The position numbers and the translations under genes are program-made. From Margaritifera margaritifera (Eukaryota; Mollusca; Bivalvia; Unionida; Margaritiferidae), in the NCBI GenBank assembly GCA_029931535.1, contig JAQPZY010001695.1:5397001-5461000 (forward strand): a DNA stretch of 64,000 nt. Direction: 5' to 3'. Shown piece by piece: positions 33,244 through 44,960 of this stretch (the first letter of the stretch is position 1; every line of letters begins with the position of its first letter). Under the pieces are notes generated by a model that was given only the letters and a program-made list of their open reading frames with translations, was not told the origin of the DNA and ran no database searches.

Positions 33244-34452
33244 AGGGCTGAGCAATTTTTGTTTTCATCCACTTGTCCAGGACAAGTTTCAGAACAGTCA
33301 CCTGTCCTACCTTACTTTTCACTTGTCCCAAAATGGTAATCACTTTCCAAGATTTGATGAAATGTATGCACCTAATCGTTTGAAAGAACAAGCGAAATAA
33401 TATACAACATAATTATTTCTTAAAAGAATTTTAAAAATTTCAAAAACATTGGTTGATATACATTTGGCTACTAAAGGTATATATGTTTTAGCTGCTGGAG
33501 TTGAAAAAATATCCATGTACATGTCTGCCACATGCACCAGCACTAAGCCAGCAGTTGATAGCTGTGTCTGGGTTTAAGTCCTCAAGCTCTGGTCCATTTG
33601 CTGAGATGTTCATTAGAATTTGTAAACTCTCTTGGTTTAAGGAATTCTCACTCAGCAGCAGTCTTACGTTTTATCCCTCCACTTTCACAAAAATGTTCCT
33701 TCTTTGAGTTGTACTTTTTACTTTCCTTGCGAAAATAATTAAGCAAACTCATTTTATCCAGATAGTAAATATCAGCATGATTGACAACTACTTCTAAAGT
33801 GATCATAACATACATTTTCTCTTTTAAAATACGAACAGAGACAGCTCATTAATTAGCGTAATTGTTTCGCTTCAAACACAATATCACACATGGAAGTTAA
33901 TCCTCTGTATAATCAATTAAAAATTAAAAAATCATTACTGTCATTTAATCAGTTCATAAAGGAAACCAAAACTGATGTCGGTAAAGTACCTTTCCTTAAC
34001 TTAATTACACTGACTCGCGGGATTAAAATCAGAGTGAGCTGCTCGTGAGGATCTGGTTTGAGTAAACACAATGCAACAAAGCCACTTAAAACACTGCTAA
34101 CAATCATAGCAGCTTTGTTTTGTTTGACGTGTTTTGATTTGCCGATAATTTGGTCACTTAGTCCAGTATGCAGTTAAGCAGTAGCAAAATGTGCGCATAT
34201 GTGACAGTTATCACTGACCACCTGTAGGTGTTACACAGGATGTAAATGTATACATGGAGAGGGGTAAAATCAAGTATTCAGTATAAATAAAGGTACATAC
34301 AGTGATTAAAGCACGAAAATAAGGACTTGCCTGACTGTTCTAAAACAGGAAAATTCCACTTGTCCCGGACTAGCGACTTGGAACATTTTACTTGCCCGAT
34401 TTCAAAAATGAATAGTTCAGGATGTCGGGCTATGGGATTTGCTCAGTCCTGT
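33244..34452. mobile_element. hAT-like non-autonomous element, 1.2 kb
   Basis: CAGGGCTGAGCAATTTT at the left and AAATTTGCTCAGTCCTG-like GGATTTGCTCAGTCCTG at the right form imperfect terminal inverted repeats. Subterminal ACTTGTCC/GGACAAG motifs occur at both sides (33270-33330, 34350-34395). No transposase frame. No clear target duplication was found. Confidence 0.5.
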
Positions 34453-34614
34453 GTGTATTAATTGATCTTATAATCTTTGATATGAATCTGTTATTTCCAG
34501 ATGAAATAATGCCTACATTGAAACAACAGTTTGTCAATGTCAATGATGTCGAGTTGATTGTTTTTAATTACTTTGTCATATAGAGTACTTACTCTGTCCT
34601 TCATTTATTTGCAG

Positions 34615-34629
34615 GATATGTTGGGCTAA
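34615..34629 (+). CDS. SORT1: Sortilin-like receptor, last coding exon (DMLG stop)
   Basis: After CATTTATTTGCAG the sequence reads GAT ATG TTG GGC TAA in phase 0, giving DMLG and stop. Joined to the previous exon the C-terminus is HDDSDDDMLG. The position of the stop, right after an acidic cluster plus two bulky hydrophobics, is what sortilin and CI-MPR show (DXXLL, bound by GGA VHS domains). Here the first Leu is Met. Only 15 coding bases are in this exon; the rest is 3' UTR. Confidence comes from the motif completing exactly across the splice junction. Confidence 0.82.
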   Translation, partial: DMLG

Positions 34630-35409
34630 ATCCGTCAATGAGGAAGAGACACCATTCCAAAGAAGATCTCCACTTTTTCCCGCCTTTTTGCGCATATCAG
34701 TTCCTGACTTTTATCTCAGCATCTAAGAGCAGTAATTCAGCAGCTACCATCATACTATCTTATTCCTTATCACCACCGTTTGCATGAATATTATTGTCAT
34801 TACCATAACATGCAGGTGTGTTTGTTCAGTAAATCAAAAGCATGACAGTCCTATCAGTTTCAGAATTCAGCAGAAATTTCAGAAATGTAGAAAAGAACAT
34901 GCTACCCATTGTAAATTCCAATTCACAGTGAGAGGATAAGCCTGTGACATAAATAGTGTTAACTCTCTGATGAAGTACTCATCATAGATGTAGGACACAT
35001 TGACCTTCATTTGCTTTCCATGCAGACGTAAATCCTGTCGATTTTATCTCGTTGCTTTGTTGTGTAGACCAAGGTACTGCAGTGATATGTTAGTCTTGAC
35101 ATGTTAAATGCTTGAAAGAAACGAGTTAGATGACTGATACATATGCGTCTTGGATAAGTGCTTCATCACAAAGTTCACTATTTTGGTCACAGGTATAATT
35201 CTCTATTTTTTCAAACTCATTGTATATCTTTTTGTTATTCAAAACTAAATTAATTGTTTGTTTTGGGAAAATACTGCTAAAATACATGGATGCAAGACAA
35301 AAACAACAATTTAAAAATAAATCATGCTCTTTGTTTGTTGTGTGGCAGATTTTCTGCTCCTAAAATGTGCAACATGACAAAAATATTTAAAAAATACCCC
35401 CTGCTCAGA

Positions 35410-35520
35410 AAATCCTGTGCCATCATCTGAAGTACAGTTGGAAAACTGCAAACTTCAAAAATCATGGCACCATCATCTAGAGTACGGTAAGAAAACTGCA
35501 AACTTAAAAAAAATTTTTAT
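35410..35520. repeat. ~51-bp tandem duplication in the 3' UTR
   Basis: CCATCATCTGAAGTACAGTTGG / CCATCATCTAGAGTACGGTAAG, each followed by AAAACTGCAAACTT. Confidence 0.75.
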
Positions 35521-35761
35521 TGCAAGCACAAGAGTAAATCTTATGAAAATCTCAATATATATATATATTTTTTTTAAAATTTTGCTTCTGTTTTTTTCTT
35601 TCTTGGAATTCTTAAGAACTGCAAAATTAATTTGGTATGGCATTATATAAAAAAGTTACAATGTCAAGGTTTCCTACAAACTGCTTCCAGGTTGCTCTCT
35701 CATTTCTGTCGGACACCACTGCAGCCACAACATGATTTCTGCAAGAATCTTGCAGAGAAAG

Positions 35762-35862
35762 GCCTGTTTTTTTTTTCTTTCTTATCTTATTTTCCAAGGA
35801 ATTTCATCTTGCAGAGAAACGTCTGGGTTTTTTTTTTTTCTTATCTTATTTTCCAAGGAATT
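35762..35862. repeat. ~57-bp tandem duplication in the 3' UTR
   Basis: TTCTTATCTTATTTTCCAAG plus GAATTT occurs twice, each after GCAGAGAAA and a T-run. Confidence 0.75.
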
Positions 35863-36280
35863 TGTACAAAAAAGTAACAGCAAATATAGAATTTGTTTTA
35901 GCTTGAACCAGCAAACCTAGCAATCTAATTTCTAATTGTAATTTTTTTTCTCATTAACATTCAAATCAAAATTACTTCAGGTACAACTCAGAATGAGACT
36001 GACCCCAGGAGTCAAAAAGTCTCTGCATGAATTATTTACTAACCTCATCTGGGTAGCAGTTTGGGTATCCTTTTGCTGCCTTTCAAAGCTCAGATATTTT
36101 GTAGATCTGTTCTATTATTTTGTATATCTTCAAATTGGGTAATGCAGACAAAATCGCAACTGTTTGATATTTACAGATTATCACCTTTTATAAACTTGGC
36201 ACAAGTATATCAGAAGAGCAAATGTATAATTACTACATTTGTGACAATTATCCAATAAAAGCTTTACTTCCAACTGTTAC

Positions 36281-37235
36281 AGTTATCACCATATGATTAT
36301 GTTTAAATAAATGTGCCGTATAGATTTGACTTTTCGCTGTTTATGTTAGATCTATCTGTAGTTTTAACTGAATTTTTTTTTTCATTAATATTATGTCTTC
36401 TCTATTATTTTTTTCATATCTTGAGCAATTTTACTTCCAAAGTAATGCCAACAAAATGCAAGTATAAGGGTTTTCCCAGAAAATAGAAAAGTATGGTTAG
36501 CTTGGAAGGCACTTTTACATAGAATCCACAAACTATCACATTTTAATTGGTCTGGTTAGTGTAGATTATCCTGTAAGTGGACACCTGCTTATAAAAAAAC
36601 ACCTATTAATAAAGGACAACATTGTGGATACCTTTTCTAATATTTTTGATCATTTTTAAGTTCAGGATAAAGGAAATTTGTCCATAAAGGATTTTGTGGT
36701 CCCAAGTCCTTTTATGAACAGGTTTCATTATAATTTGTTTTTAAAAGTCACTTCTGAAACCCTTTTCCCCTTCTTCTTTCTGGAACAGCCCTAATGCTAC
36801 TGTTATTTTTGTTCTTTGTAGAAGAGGTTTACTGAAGGAAAATGCAGTCTTACATTTTCTTCCTCTTCATTTTATATTTATCTGGTAGAAGGATTATTCT
36901 ATTGATGTATAAACACAATACTTGATACTGTTTGAGAAATTTGTATATTATCTTGGTGTACAAATAACAATTAAGCATAAATCGGGATATATTTGTAAAT
37001 AATATACTATACTCTCGTGTGCATAATGAATCTGTTACTTACATTAGTATTTATATGTCACTAATGGAGTGTCCTTAACCTGTTCTTGAAGCAAAAGCCA
37101 TATTATATTTGAGTCTTGTATACTGGTAGTCACACTTAAACACACATATAAGTGTTTTCACAGTCAAGGTAACAACACATCTTTCATTTGCCTGTGTATA
37201 ATTGTGCAGCCGTTGGAGTATTTTTTTTTTTTTTA
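36281..37235. other. 3' flanking DNA with a mariner-like MITE fragment
   Basis: 36575-36740 has CCTGTAAGTGGACACCTGCTTATA at the left and TTGTGGTCCC...TTTTATGAACAGGTTTCATTA at the right, imperfect inverted ends related to those at 37555-37735. The rest is unremarkable. Confidence 0.4.
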
Positions 37236-37239
37236 TACT

Positions 37240-37435
37240 AAGGAGCCTCAGTGGCACAGGAGTTAGCATGCCGGACTCACAACAGAAAGGGTGCTGGTTC
37301 GAATCCAACCATCAGATCAGCCCAGGTCAACGACTGTAGTGTGTCCTTGGGCAAGGCACTTAACGCCAATTGCCTTGACACAAAGTAACTTACTTGTGTT
37401 CCTGTGCCATAAAACACCAAATCAAACCAAACAGT
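37240..37435 (+). mobile_element. tRNA-derived SINE, well preserved
   Basis: CAGTGGCACAGGAGTTAGCATG (A box), GGGTGCTGGTTCGAATCC (B box, exact GGTTCGAATCC), GTGTCCTTGGGCAAGGCACT, CCAATTGCC, and a tail CACCAAATCAAACCAAAC. Best copy of the family in the window. Confidence 0.85.
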
Positions 37436-37554
37436 GATCCCGAAAATTGTCACTTTTATTAATTTAACAGTTTACTCTAATTATAACCTTGTTGAAGAGA
37501 ATACACAGACCAAAGTAACTATCACAGAATATTCATGGGTTCATATACCCCATT

Positions 37555-37740
37555 ACTGTAGTGAAACCTGCCTATGGCTAAGCCAAGACCTCTATATAAA
37601 AGTAAATACTCATATAGGACAACATGTACAGATCCCTTTCCTCGATAACATACATGTTTCATATTTTTTTAAATGACGTGTCCAAAAGGTAGGACATTTT
37701 GTGGTCCTTTGAGTTCCATTTATGGACAGGTGTTTCCTGG
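37555..37740. mobile_element. Mariner-like MITE fragment
   Basis: GTAGTGAAACCTGCCTATGG at the left and TTGTGGTCCTTTGAGTTCCA then TTTATGGACAGGTGTTTCCT at the right form imperfect inverted ends like the element at 36575. Confidence 0.45.
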
Positions 37741-38198
37741 ATTTTAATCCATGATGAGCAGTTCATTTCAGTATGGTTTAAATAAAATGTATCGTGATAT
37801 ATCATTTATGGCTTATGTTTTATATTTAGTATTTGATACTGTCATTTTTATGGATGCTAACTGCAAACAATATCTCTCGATCAGATTTCAGCTTTAGCGA
37901 CTTCTTTGTAAATAAAGTATGTACATTTATATTGTGTGTATAATACATTGCTGAGGACTTCTGGTGAAAGTTCATTAGATTTTGTTTCATTTTTGTTTGA
38001 TGTTATATAGAGCACCTTGTGATAGGTACATGTATGTACCCCAGCGGCTAACATTAGACTATGCATAGCTTGTAGCATTATGACAGAAAAATATTCAGTA
38101 GAAAAATGTTCTAACTTTAAAGAATATACAAGTTTTTTGTCTTGCCAGTGTATGGTCAAACATAGGTATCACTTTTCTGAAGGCAATGGTGACAGTGT

Positions 38199-38664
38199 CA
38201 TCAACAGTGTTAAGGTTCTGTGTATCAACAATGTGTATCAACAATGTTAAGGTCCTGTGTATCAGCAGTGTTAAGGACTTGTGTATCGACAGTGTGAAGG
38301 TCCTGTGTATCAACAGTGTTAAGGACTTGTGTATCGACAGTGTTAAGGTCCTGTGTATCAACAGTGTTAAGGATTTATGTATCAAAGGTGTTAAGGTTCT
38401 GTTTATCAACAGTGTTAAGGACTTGTGTATCAACAGTGTTAAGGTTCTGTGTATCAACAGTGTTAAGGACTTGTGTATCAACAGTGTTAAGGACTGGTGT
38501 ATCAACAGTGTTAAGGACCTGTGTATCAACAGTGTTAAGCTCCTGTGTATCAACAGTGTTAAAGACTTGCGTATCAACAGTGTTAAGGTACTGTGTATCA
38601 ACAGTGTTAAGGACTTGTGTATCAAGATGGTTAAGGTCCTGTGTATCAACAGTGTTAAGGTCTG
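38199..38664. repeat. 24-bp minisatellite, about 19 copies
   Basis: Unit AACAGTGTTAAGGACTTGTG plus TATC. As with the array at 1741 the 24-bp period keeps three frames open (SVKVLCIN, VLRTCVST, LTLLIHKS), which explains the 164-201-residue frames here. No start context or conserved domain. Confidence 0.95.
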
Positions 38665-38724
38665 GTATTACAGTGTTTGAAAGTCAGATATATCTTCTAC
38701 ATTGTTGTTGTATTTATACTTGGA

Positions 38725-38920
38725 AACTTAGGAGCCACAGACCACTGGCTCACTGGTTAGTGTCCCAGACACAGGACCAGAAGATTACTGATTGGATTCC
38801 TGCCCAGACCAGACTGTCAGCCACCATTTTGGGTTTCTGGGTGAGGAATTTTACTCCAATTGCCACAACACAGTATAACCTTTCATGTGTTGATGTGCAG
38901 TGGAACACCAGTCAGTCATA
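38725..38920 (+). mobile_element. Degraded tRNA-derived SINE
   Basis: GGCTCACTGGTTAGTGTCCCAG (A-box region), TTACTGATTGGATTCCTG (decayed B box), CTCCAATTGCCACAACACAG and GTGGAACACCAGTCAGTCA. Same family as 30601 and 37240. Confidence 0.65.
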
Positions 38921-39277
38921 ACTAGAATATTGGTACAATGTTACTATATTTATAAAGTCTGTACTCTGATATACAAGGATTCCGGGTGTTTCACCTGCAC
39001 CATCATAATGCCATTCACAAGTGAGACACCACATGCCACAGAACCACTTATTTGTACATCCAAGAATATAGATATTTCTTAGTTAAATTAAGTTACTTAA
39101 TACTTCCACACTGATCTGTCTTTCTATCTGTCTGTTTATAAGAATAATAAGTCAGATACAGATTAGCTAGTATCAGAAACAGATGTAGGTGATTATAAAA
39201 ACCTTCGCTCTTACATGTTTTAATACTTTTGTTTCAATTCAGTAGAAGTTTCTTTATGCTCTAAGATTTATTATATA

Positions 39278-39427
39278 TCCAAATGGAGTAATTTTATTTG
39301 TTCATAGTGTTTGTTCAGTTACTGTACATCCAAATGGAGTAATTTTATTTGTTCACAGTGTTTATTCAGTTACTGTATATCCAAATACAGTAATTTTATT
39401 TGTTCACACTGTTTGTTCAGTTACTAT
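39278..39427. repeat. 51-bp tandem triplicate
   Basis: Three copies of TCCAAATGGAGTAATTTTAT followed by TTGTTCA.AGTGTTTGTTCAG and TTACTGTACA. Confidence 0.9.
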
Positions 39428-40337
39428 AAAACTTAAAAAACTGTACATGTCTCGGGGCAGATTTCTTTTAAATTTTCAATTTATTTTAGTTTTCAAAGGC
39501 AAGAGAAGGACCTACACCTGTATTGACTGAGTCATTTGATTTATGTGAAGTACATGTATTCAGGTGACTGATATTTAATTTTTCATGATCTTACTGTTTA
39601 TACATAGATAATGAGTTCGTATGTATACAAAGTACATTGACTTCCATTTTTCTGCAAAGGATTTGCTTACATTCTCATGTAAATATTTGGATTAATATGT
39701 ATGATGTATACTCAGAAGTAGATGCTTTCTATTTATGGAAATTATATTATAATAATGCAGTATGCTGTATTAATGCATTTTAAGCCTGTAAGTTTCATTT
39801 GTTTCTGTCCAAAAGATTAAGCAAACCTATTCTTGAAACAGAACATGTGTTTTTATTTCAAAAATAGTAGAAACAATGAAATCATTTGAAATAAATATCT
39901 TCAGCATCGGTTTCTGTATACATGTATTCAGCTCAAACTTTTTGGGGATAATTTTACTTGTATATATTTAAATTTGTACCCTAATAGACCAGGAGTTCCT
40001 GTCATGACTGTGTAAGCAGTAAGCTATATTGTCAAAACACTGTTCATGGGCGAGACATCATTTTACGGAAATCTAGTTATTTAAACTTTCAGGTGACAGT
40101 TTTTATGGGAGCCGTTTGTAATGGATGAACAAGACTAGGCAATATTTATCTAGAATCAGGCGTGGAGATCATAAATCTTGAGCTTGAGTATTAGTCAGCG
40201 CTTCTAATCACAGCCAGTCAAAAAAAAAGCTTTACACAAGTTAATTTTTTTATAATTGATTGACACAAAATTTAAAACTCAAAATCTAGTGCAAAAGTTT
40301 TATGATCACCTGACCTGACAAGTGATGTATAGATTTA
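39428..40337. other. Intergenic stretch
   Basis: No coding or element signal recognised. Confidence 0.35.
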
Positions 40338-40571
40338 CAGTCTAGTTATGCTAAACCCATGCCAATGCAGTCTAGTTATGCTAAACCCATGCCAATACAG
40401 TCTAGTTATGCTAAACCCATGCCAATGCAGTCTAGCTATGCTAAACCCATGCCGATGCAGTCTAGTTATGCTAAGCCCATGCCAATGCAGTCTGGTTATG
40501 CTAAACCCATGCCAATAGTCTAGTTATACTAAACCCATGCCAATACAGTCTAGTATACTAAGCCCATGCCA
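40338..40571. repeat. 30-bp tandem array, about 8 copies
   Basis: Unit ACAGTCTAGTTATGCTAAAC plus CCATGCCAAT. The last copies are shortened. Confidence 0.93.
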
Positions 40572-41368
40572 CTATTTTCCATTAAAATTGTCCGATTGAA
40601 ATGTCAGTTAAAGCGATAATTGTAGGCTTGGTTTGCCAGTAACTGGGGGTCTTACTGTTTAAGTGCTGAAATCTCACATTGTGAGAGATGTAAAAATATA
40701 GATACTTATTATTACCTTGTAGACTTTCCTTCGTTCTTCTGAACCTTTACAAAATGGAGGTCGTGAATGTCAATTCGGCTACCCTCCATGTGTACATAGA
40801 ACTGATGAGTTTAAGAGTACCAGCTGTATAGTGATATTTTGCCTGTAGAGATTTTCTATGAATGCCTAGATATGCCTTACTATCACAAGTGGATGCATAT
40901 ATTTTTACTGAATAAAAATAATCTTATGAATGAAATTATCAGATGCATTTTTATTGTGATTGCAGCAGTCTCATGAGACCAAAGTACAACTGACCATTTT
41001 ACTTTTACACTGACACTCTAACATGTAAGAGCTTCAATACAATTAACTATGTGTTTAGTATCATACTCACTGTTAAGTAATTTTGTGTAACTAATGTGAA
41101 TTATATACATAATAGTCTTCCATACTCCCACAGAAAATATTGCTTGAATTGAAGCTTTAGGGCAAGATATAATTTAATTCCTTGAAAAGTGGGGTTTGAG
41201 GATATATAGGTCAAATTGAGGCTTGACCTATTGACAAGTTCTTGTTTCTGATCTGTTTTTCTCACTCGCCATAAAAGGAAACATATTAGCAGATGAACTG
41301 ACCCAGTTACTAGTGAGTAATTCCAACTTTAGGTTTCATCAGCTCTCGGCATAATGGTAAGAAGTTTT
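40572..41368. other. Intergenic stretch
   Basis: No coding or element signal recognised. Confidence 0.35.
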
Positions 41369-41548
41369 CAGCTATTCCAGGTACTGGTAAATTGGGTATA
41401 ACCACTGCATTGTATGAATGTTACAGTCAGTTATTCCAGGTACTGGTAACTTGGGTATAACCACTGCATTGTATGAATGTTAAAGTCAGCTATTCCAGGT
41501 ACTGGTAAATCGGGTATAACCTCTGCATTGTATGAATGTTACAGTCAG
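41369..41548. repeat. 59-bp tandem triplicate
   Basis: Three copies of CAGCTATTCCAGGTACTGGT, then AAATTGGGTATAACCACTG and CATTGTATGAATGTTACAGT. Confidence 0.92.
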
Positions 41549-41927
41549 AAACCAGATTAACACAGTTAAACTTGTGTTATTAGTTAATAACTTTAATGGT
41601 TTTAAGACCTGTCTAAATTCCTTTGACTGTCATGAAAAATTATTTAATTGATACAACAATTTCTGTAATTTCTATGATTACAATATATTTGACCACATAG
41701 CAGTAATTTGAGCAGAAACAGATGTAACAAAATTATAACCATCATAAAATGTATATATGTGATCAAGAACAAATGATACAACTATTTATTTTTCGTTTAT
41801 ATTATCTGTTTTTGTTTCTTCAGGTTCCATTTGTTTTTGCTTTCTTTTTGTAAAGGAAGAATACTTAAACATTTTTATGTGATGCAGATCTCAGAGTGAT
41901 TTAGCTATAATATTTTGATTTTTCTCT

Positions 41928-42015
41928 ATAACACGCATCCAACTGCAAATAATGTAGACCCAGATCTCCTGCTGCATAATGTACCAGCAGATCAGGATTT
42001 ATGCTCTTTGCTTGA
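41928..42015. mobile_element. Foldback MITE family, copy 4
   Basis: CATCCAACTGCAAATAATGT, AGACCCAGATCTCCTGC and GCAGATCAGGATTTATGC keep one hairpin and part of the left arm. Confidence 0.5.
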
Positions 42016-42896
42016 AATCACTGAACTATAATGCAGTTGAGTTGGTATATCTTTCCAGTTTGTCTGAAAAAAATACTTCGCAAAATAATTATAACTACAA
42101 AACCTGAAAATGTGAGAGCACAGTTTTTTTGCGGAGTTAGCCTTGGTGGATGCTTAACAGTGATCTCTTTACCATCTGTGTTTGTGTCCATCCACCCACC
42201 CACCCACCCATACGTCTATCCAGACCCTAGATTTGAAACTCAAAGTTAATGTTTATTTATGTGGTCAATTTTTCAAGTACAGTTGGACACAGAGTCATGT
42301 TATTTGGTATGTAGATACATCATGATATGTACATCACCAATTTACCAAAAGCTTTCGGGGGTCGACTCAACATGCAGGCTATGGCCAGCTTCCTGTTGGT
42401 ATAAACTTTCTGTTGATTAAATTAGAAATTGTTGAAGTATACAGAACATTTTACTGATTTTCTTTGTTTCCCAAATGAATTATAATATCATGGACATGCA
42501 GTTTACAAATCCTTAACCACACCAGCCCTTTGAATGGTCAGGATAAAAGGTCACATGTATTCTTTCTCAGCTTTCTTTTTTATGTTTTTGCAATATGTCA
42601 TCAGAAATGAAAAAAAAAATTAGTATAGTCAACCTAATAGGTTAATTTGTCGTTAATATAACATAAGTGTGTATTAACTTTAATACATGACTTAAAAAAG
42701 GGTTGGGTCTGGAATTGATAATTATTTTTTTTACATACAGGATTGTTTTATGTGAGTACAGCTTGTAATCAAGGTTGACTGTTTCTGTATACTATTGAAA
42801 GCTATGGTTTTCAAAGTGTCAAAGAAAGTTTGGTGTCAATTCCTTATAAAATCAAATCAAGAGTATAAGAATATTCTTTTCTTGGCCTAAGAAGGC
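42016..42896. other. Intergenic stretch
   Basis: Short (CCCA)n-type patch at 42190-42210. Otherwise nothing recognised. Confidence 0.35.
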
Positions 42897-43025
42897 AGTT
42901 AAAATCTGACAAGTTAAAGTTAAAATCTGACAAGTTAAAGTTAAAATATAACAAATGCAAGTTAAAATATGACAAGTTCAAGTTAAAATATGACAAATGC
43001 AAGTTAAAATATGACAAATGCATGT
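42897..43025. repeat. ~20-bp tandem array
   Basis: Six to seven copies of AAGTTAAAATATGACAAATG with CTGACAAGTT variants. Confidence 0.9.
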
Positions 43026-43212
43026 TTAATATAGTACTAAAATAACATTGAATTGTAATCTCATGTAAATGTTTAAGGAGAGAGGCACTTAACATTATTT
43101 TTTGTGTGTATGTATTTATCGTGTGTAATATAGATGTAATTTTTTTGTGCACTATGTGACTAGTTTTTTGCATATGTTTTTGAAACTTAATTTATTAGTA
43201 GATTCTTTTCTT

Positions 43213-43531
43213 GCCTTGGTATTAAATAACTTGAGGCAGATTAGACCATGCCAAACCATGTGCCTGCCTTGGTATGAAATAACTCTTGGCAAAAATAGAC
43301 CATGCCAAGCCTTGTGCCTGCCTTAGTATGAAATAACTCTTGGCAAATTAGACCATGCCAAGCCATGTGCCTGCCTTGGTATGAAATAACTCTAGGCAAA
43401 TTAGACCATGCCAAGCCTTGTGCCTGCCTTAGTATGAAATAACTCTTGGCAAATTAGACCATGCCAAGCCTTGTGCCTGCCTTAGTATGAAATAACTCTT
43501 GGCAAATTAGACCATGCCAAGCCATGTTTAT
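43213..43531. repeat. 53-bp tandem array, 6 copies
   Basis: Unit TGCCTTGGTATGAAATAACT, then CTTGGCAAATTAGACCATG and CCAAGCCATGTGCC. Confidence 0.93.
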
Positions 43532-44084
43532 CATCTTTATGCAGGTAAGTGTTGTTAAACCAGCATTTCAAACAAAAACATGAAAACAGACAGGCAATAT
43601 CTACCAGTTTCTTGGGGGTTGGGTTTATATTCACTAATGTGAGTTTTCATACCTTAACTTAGACATATACTACATAGCTTAACCTTGGAGTCATTTTTGT
43701 GCCATAGAATGTTATTTTTTCCAGTAAAAGTATCTTCTGTTAGTATTGAAGGTGATTATTATTTCTATCAAATGTGTTTTGTTTGCAATGTAATGAGTTA
43801 ACTTTTATATCTTTGACCATTTTAGATTTTTGTTTTCTTCAAACACCATTAGTGCATGATTGATAGTTGGTAAATTTAGTTTTTGAAATAAGGTGGGTGC
43901 TCAAAGAAAAATAAAATTGGCACATACCTGTGATACAGTCAGAGTACCAGTATGTGCAATTTGACAAAATATTCCATAAGATTTGAGTAAATTCTGTGAG
44001 ATTAGATTTGTTGGGATGTCATCCATTTGCATCAAATCAAAATACAAACAAATTGTCCCTTGGATTCACTTGTACCTAATGTTA
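43532..44084. other. Intergenic stretch
   Basis: Nothing recognised. Confidence 0.35.
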
Positions 44085-44960
44085 CTTTTTCACAGATTGT
44101 ATGAAATATGGACACAATAATAACTCGGATGTACCTAATGTTAGTAAGTCACAGATTGTATGAAATATGGACACAATAATGACTACATGGATCTGTATGT
44201 TAGTAAGTCACAGATTGTATGAAATATGGACACAAAAATTACTCTGATGTACCTAATGTTAGTAAGTCACAGATTGTATGAAATATGGACACAATAATGA
44301 CTGATGTACCTAATGTTAGTAAGTCACAGATTGTATGAAATATGCACACAATAATGACCACAGTAACCCATATGTTAGTAAGTCACAGGTTGTATGGAAT
44401 ATACACACAATAAAGACCACAGTAACCCATATGTTAGTAAGTCACAGGTTGTATGGAATATACACACAATAAAGACCACAGTAACCCATATGTTAGTAAG
44501 TTGCAGATTGCATGGAATATACACACAATAATGACTCTGATGTACCTAATGTTAACTTAGTAAGTCACAGATTGTATGGAATATGCATGCAATAATGATT
44601 ACAGAATAGCCCTAGTAAGTCACATACTGTATGGAATATACATGCAATAATGACTGCAATAACCCTAGTAAGTCACATACTGTATGGAATAGGCACACAA
44701 TAATGACTACAATAGCCCAAGTAAGTCACATACTGTATGGAATATACATGCAGTAATGACTACAATAGCCCTAGTAAGTCACATACTGTATGGAATATAC
44801 ATGCAGTAATGACTACAATAGCCCTAGTAAGTCACATACTGTATGGAATATACATGCAGTAATGACTACAATAGCCCTAGTAAGTCACATACTGTATGGA
44901 ATATACATGCAGTAATGACTACAATAGCCCTAGTAAGTTGCAGATTGTATGGAATATGCA
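44085..44960. repeat. 53-62-bp tandem array, about 15 copies
   Basis: GTAAGTCACAGATTGTATGA then ATATGGACACAATAATGACT is repeated with two main versions: a ~62-bp form with GATGTACCTAATGTTA (left) and a ~53-bp form with CTACAATAGCCCTA (right). The right-hand copies are most alike. Confidence 0.93.

Larger units (their letters stand above)
34630..36280 (+). other. Probable 3' UTR of the sortilin-like gene
   Basis: Non-coding sequence following the TAA. The first clear poly(A) signal in an AT-rich context is AATAAA at 36254-36259. The end is uncertain because other AATAAA-type signals occur further on (for example near 47350). The stretch contains two short tandem duplications (35410-35520 and 35762-35862) and many T-runs. 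No protein-coding potential beyond T-run shadow frames was seen. Confidence 0.4.

Noticed and set aside
37240..37310. Functional tRNA gene
   Set aside because: The A and B boxes are good but there is no full cloverleaf, and the copy continues into a SINE body shared with other copies.
38095..38921. Three overlapping repeat proteins of 164-201 residues
   Set aside because: Same cause: a 24-bp array. The frames overlap each other on both strands and run into a decayed SINE.
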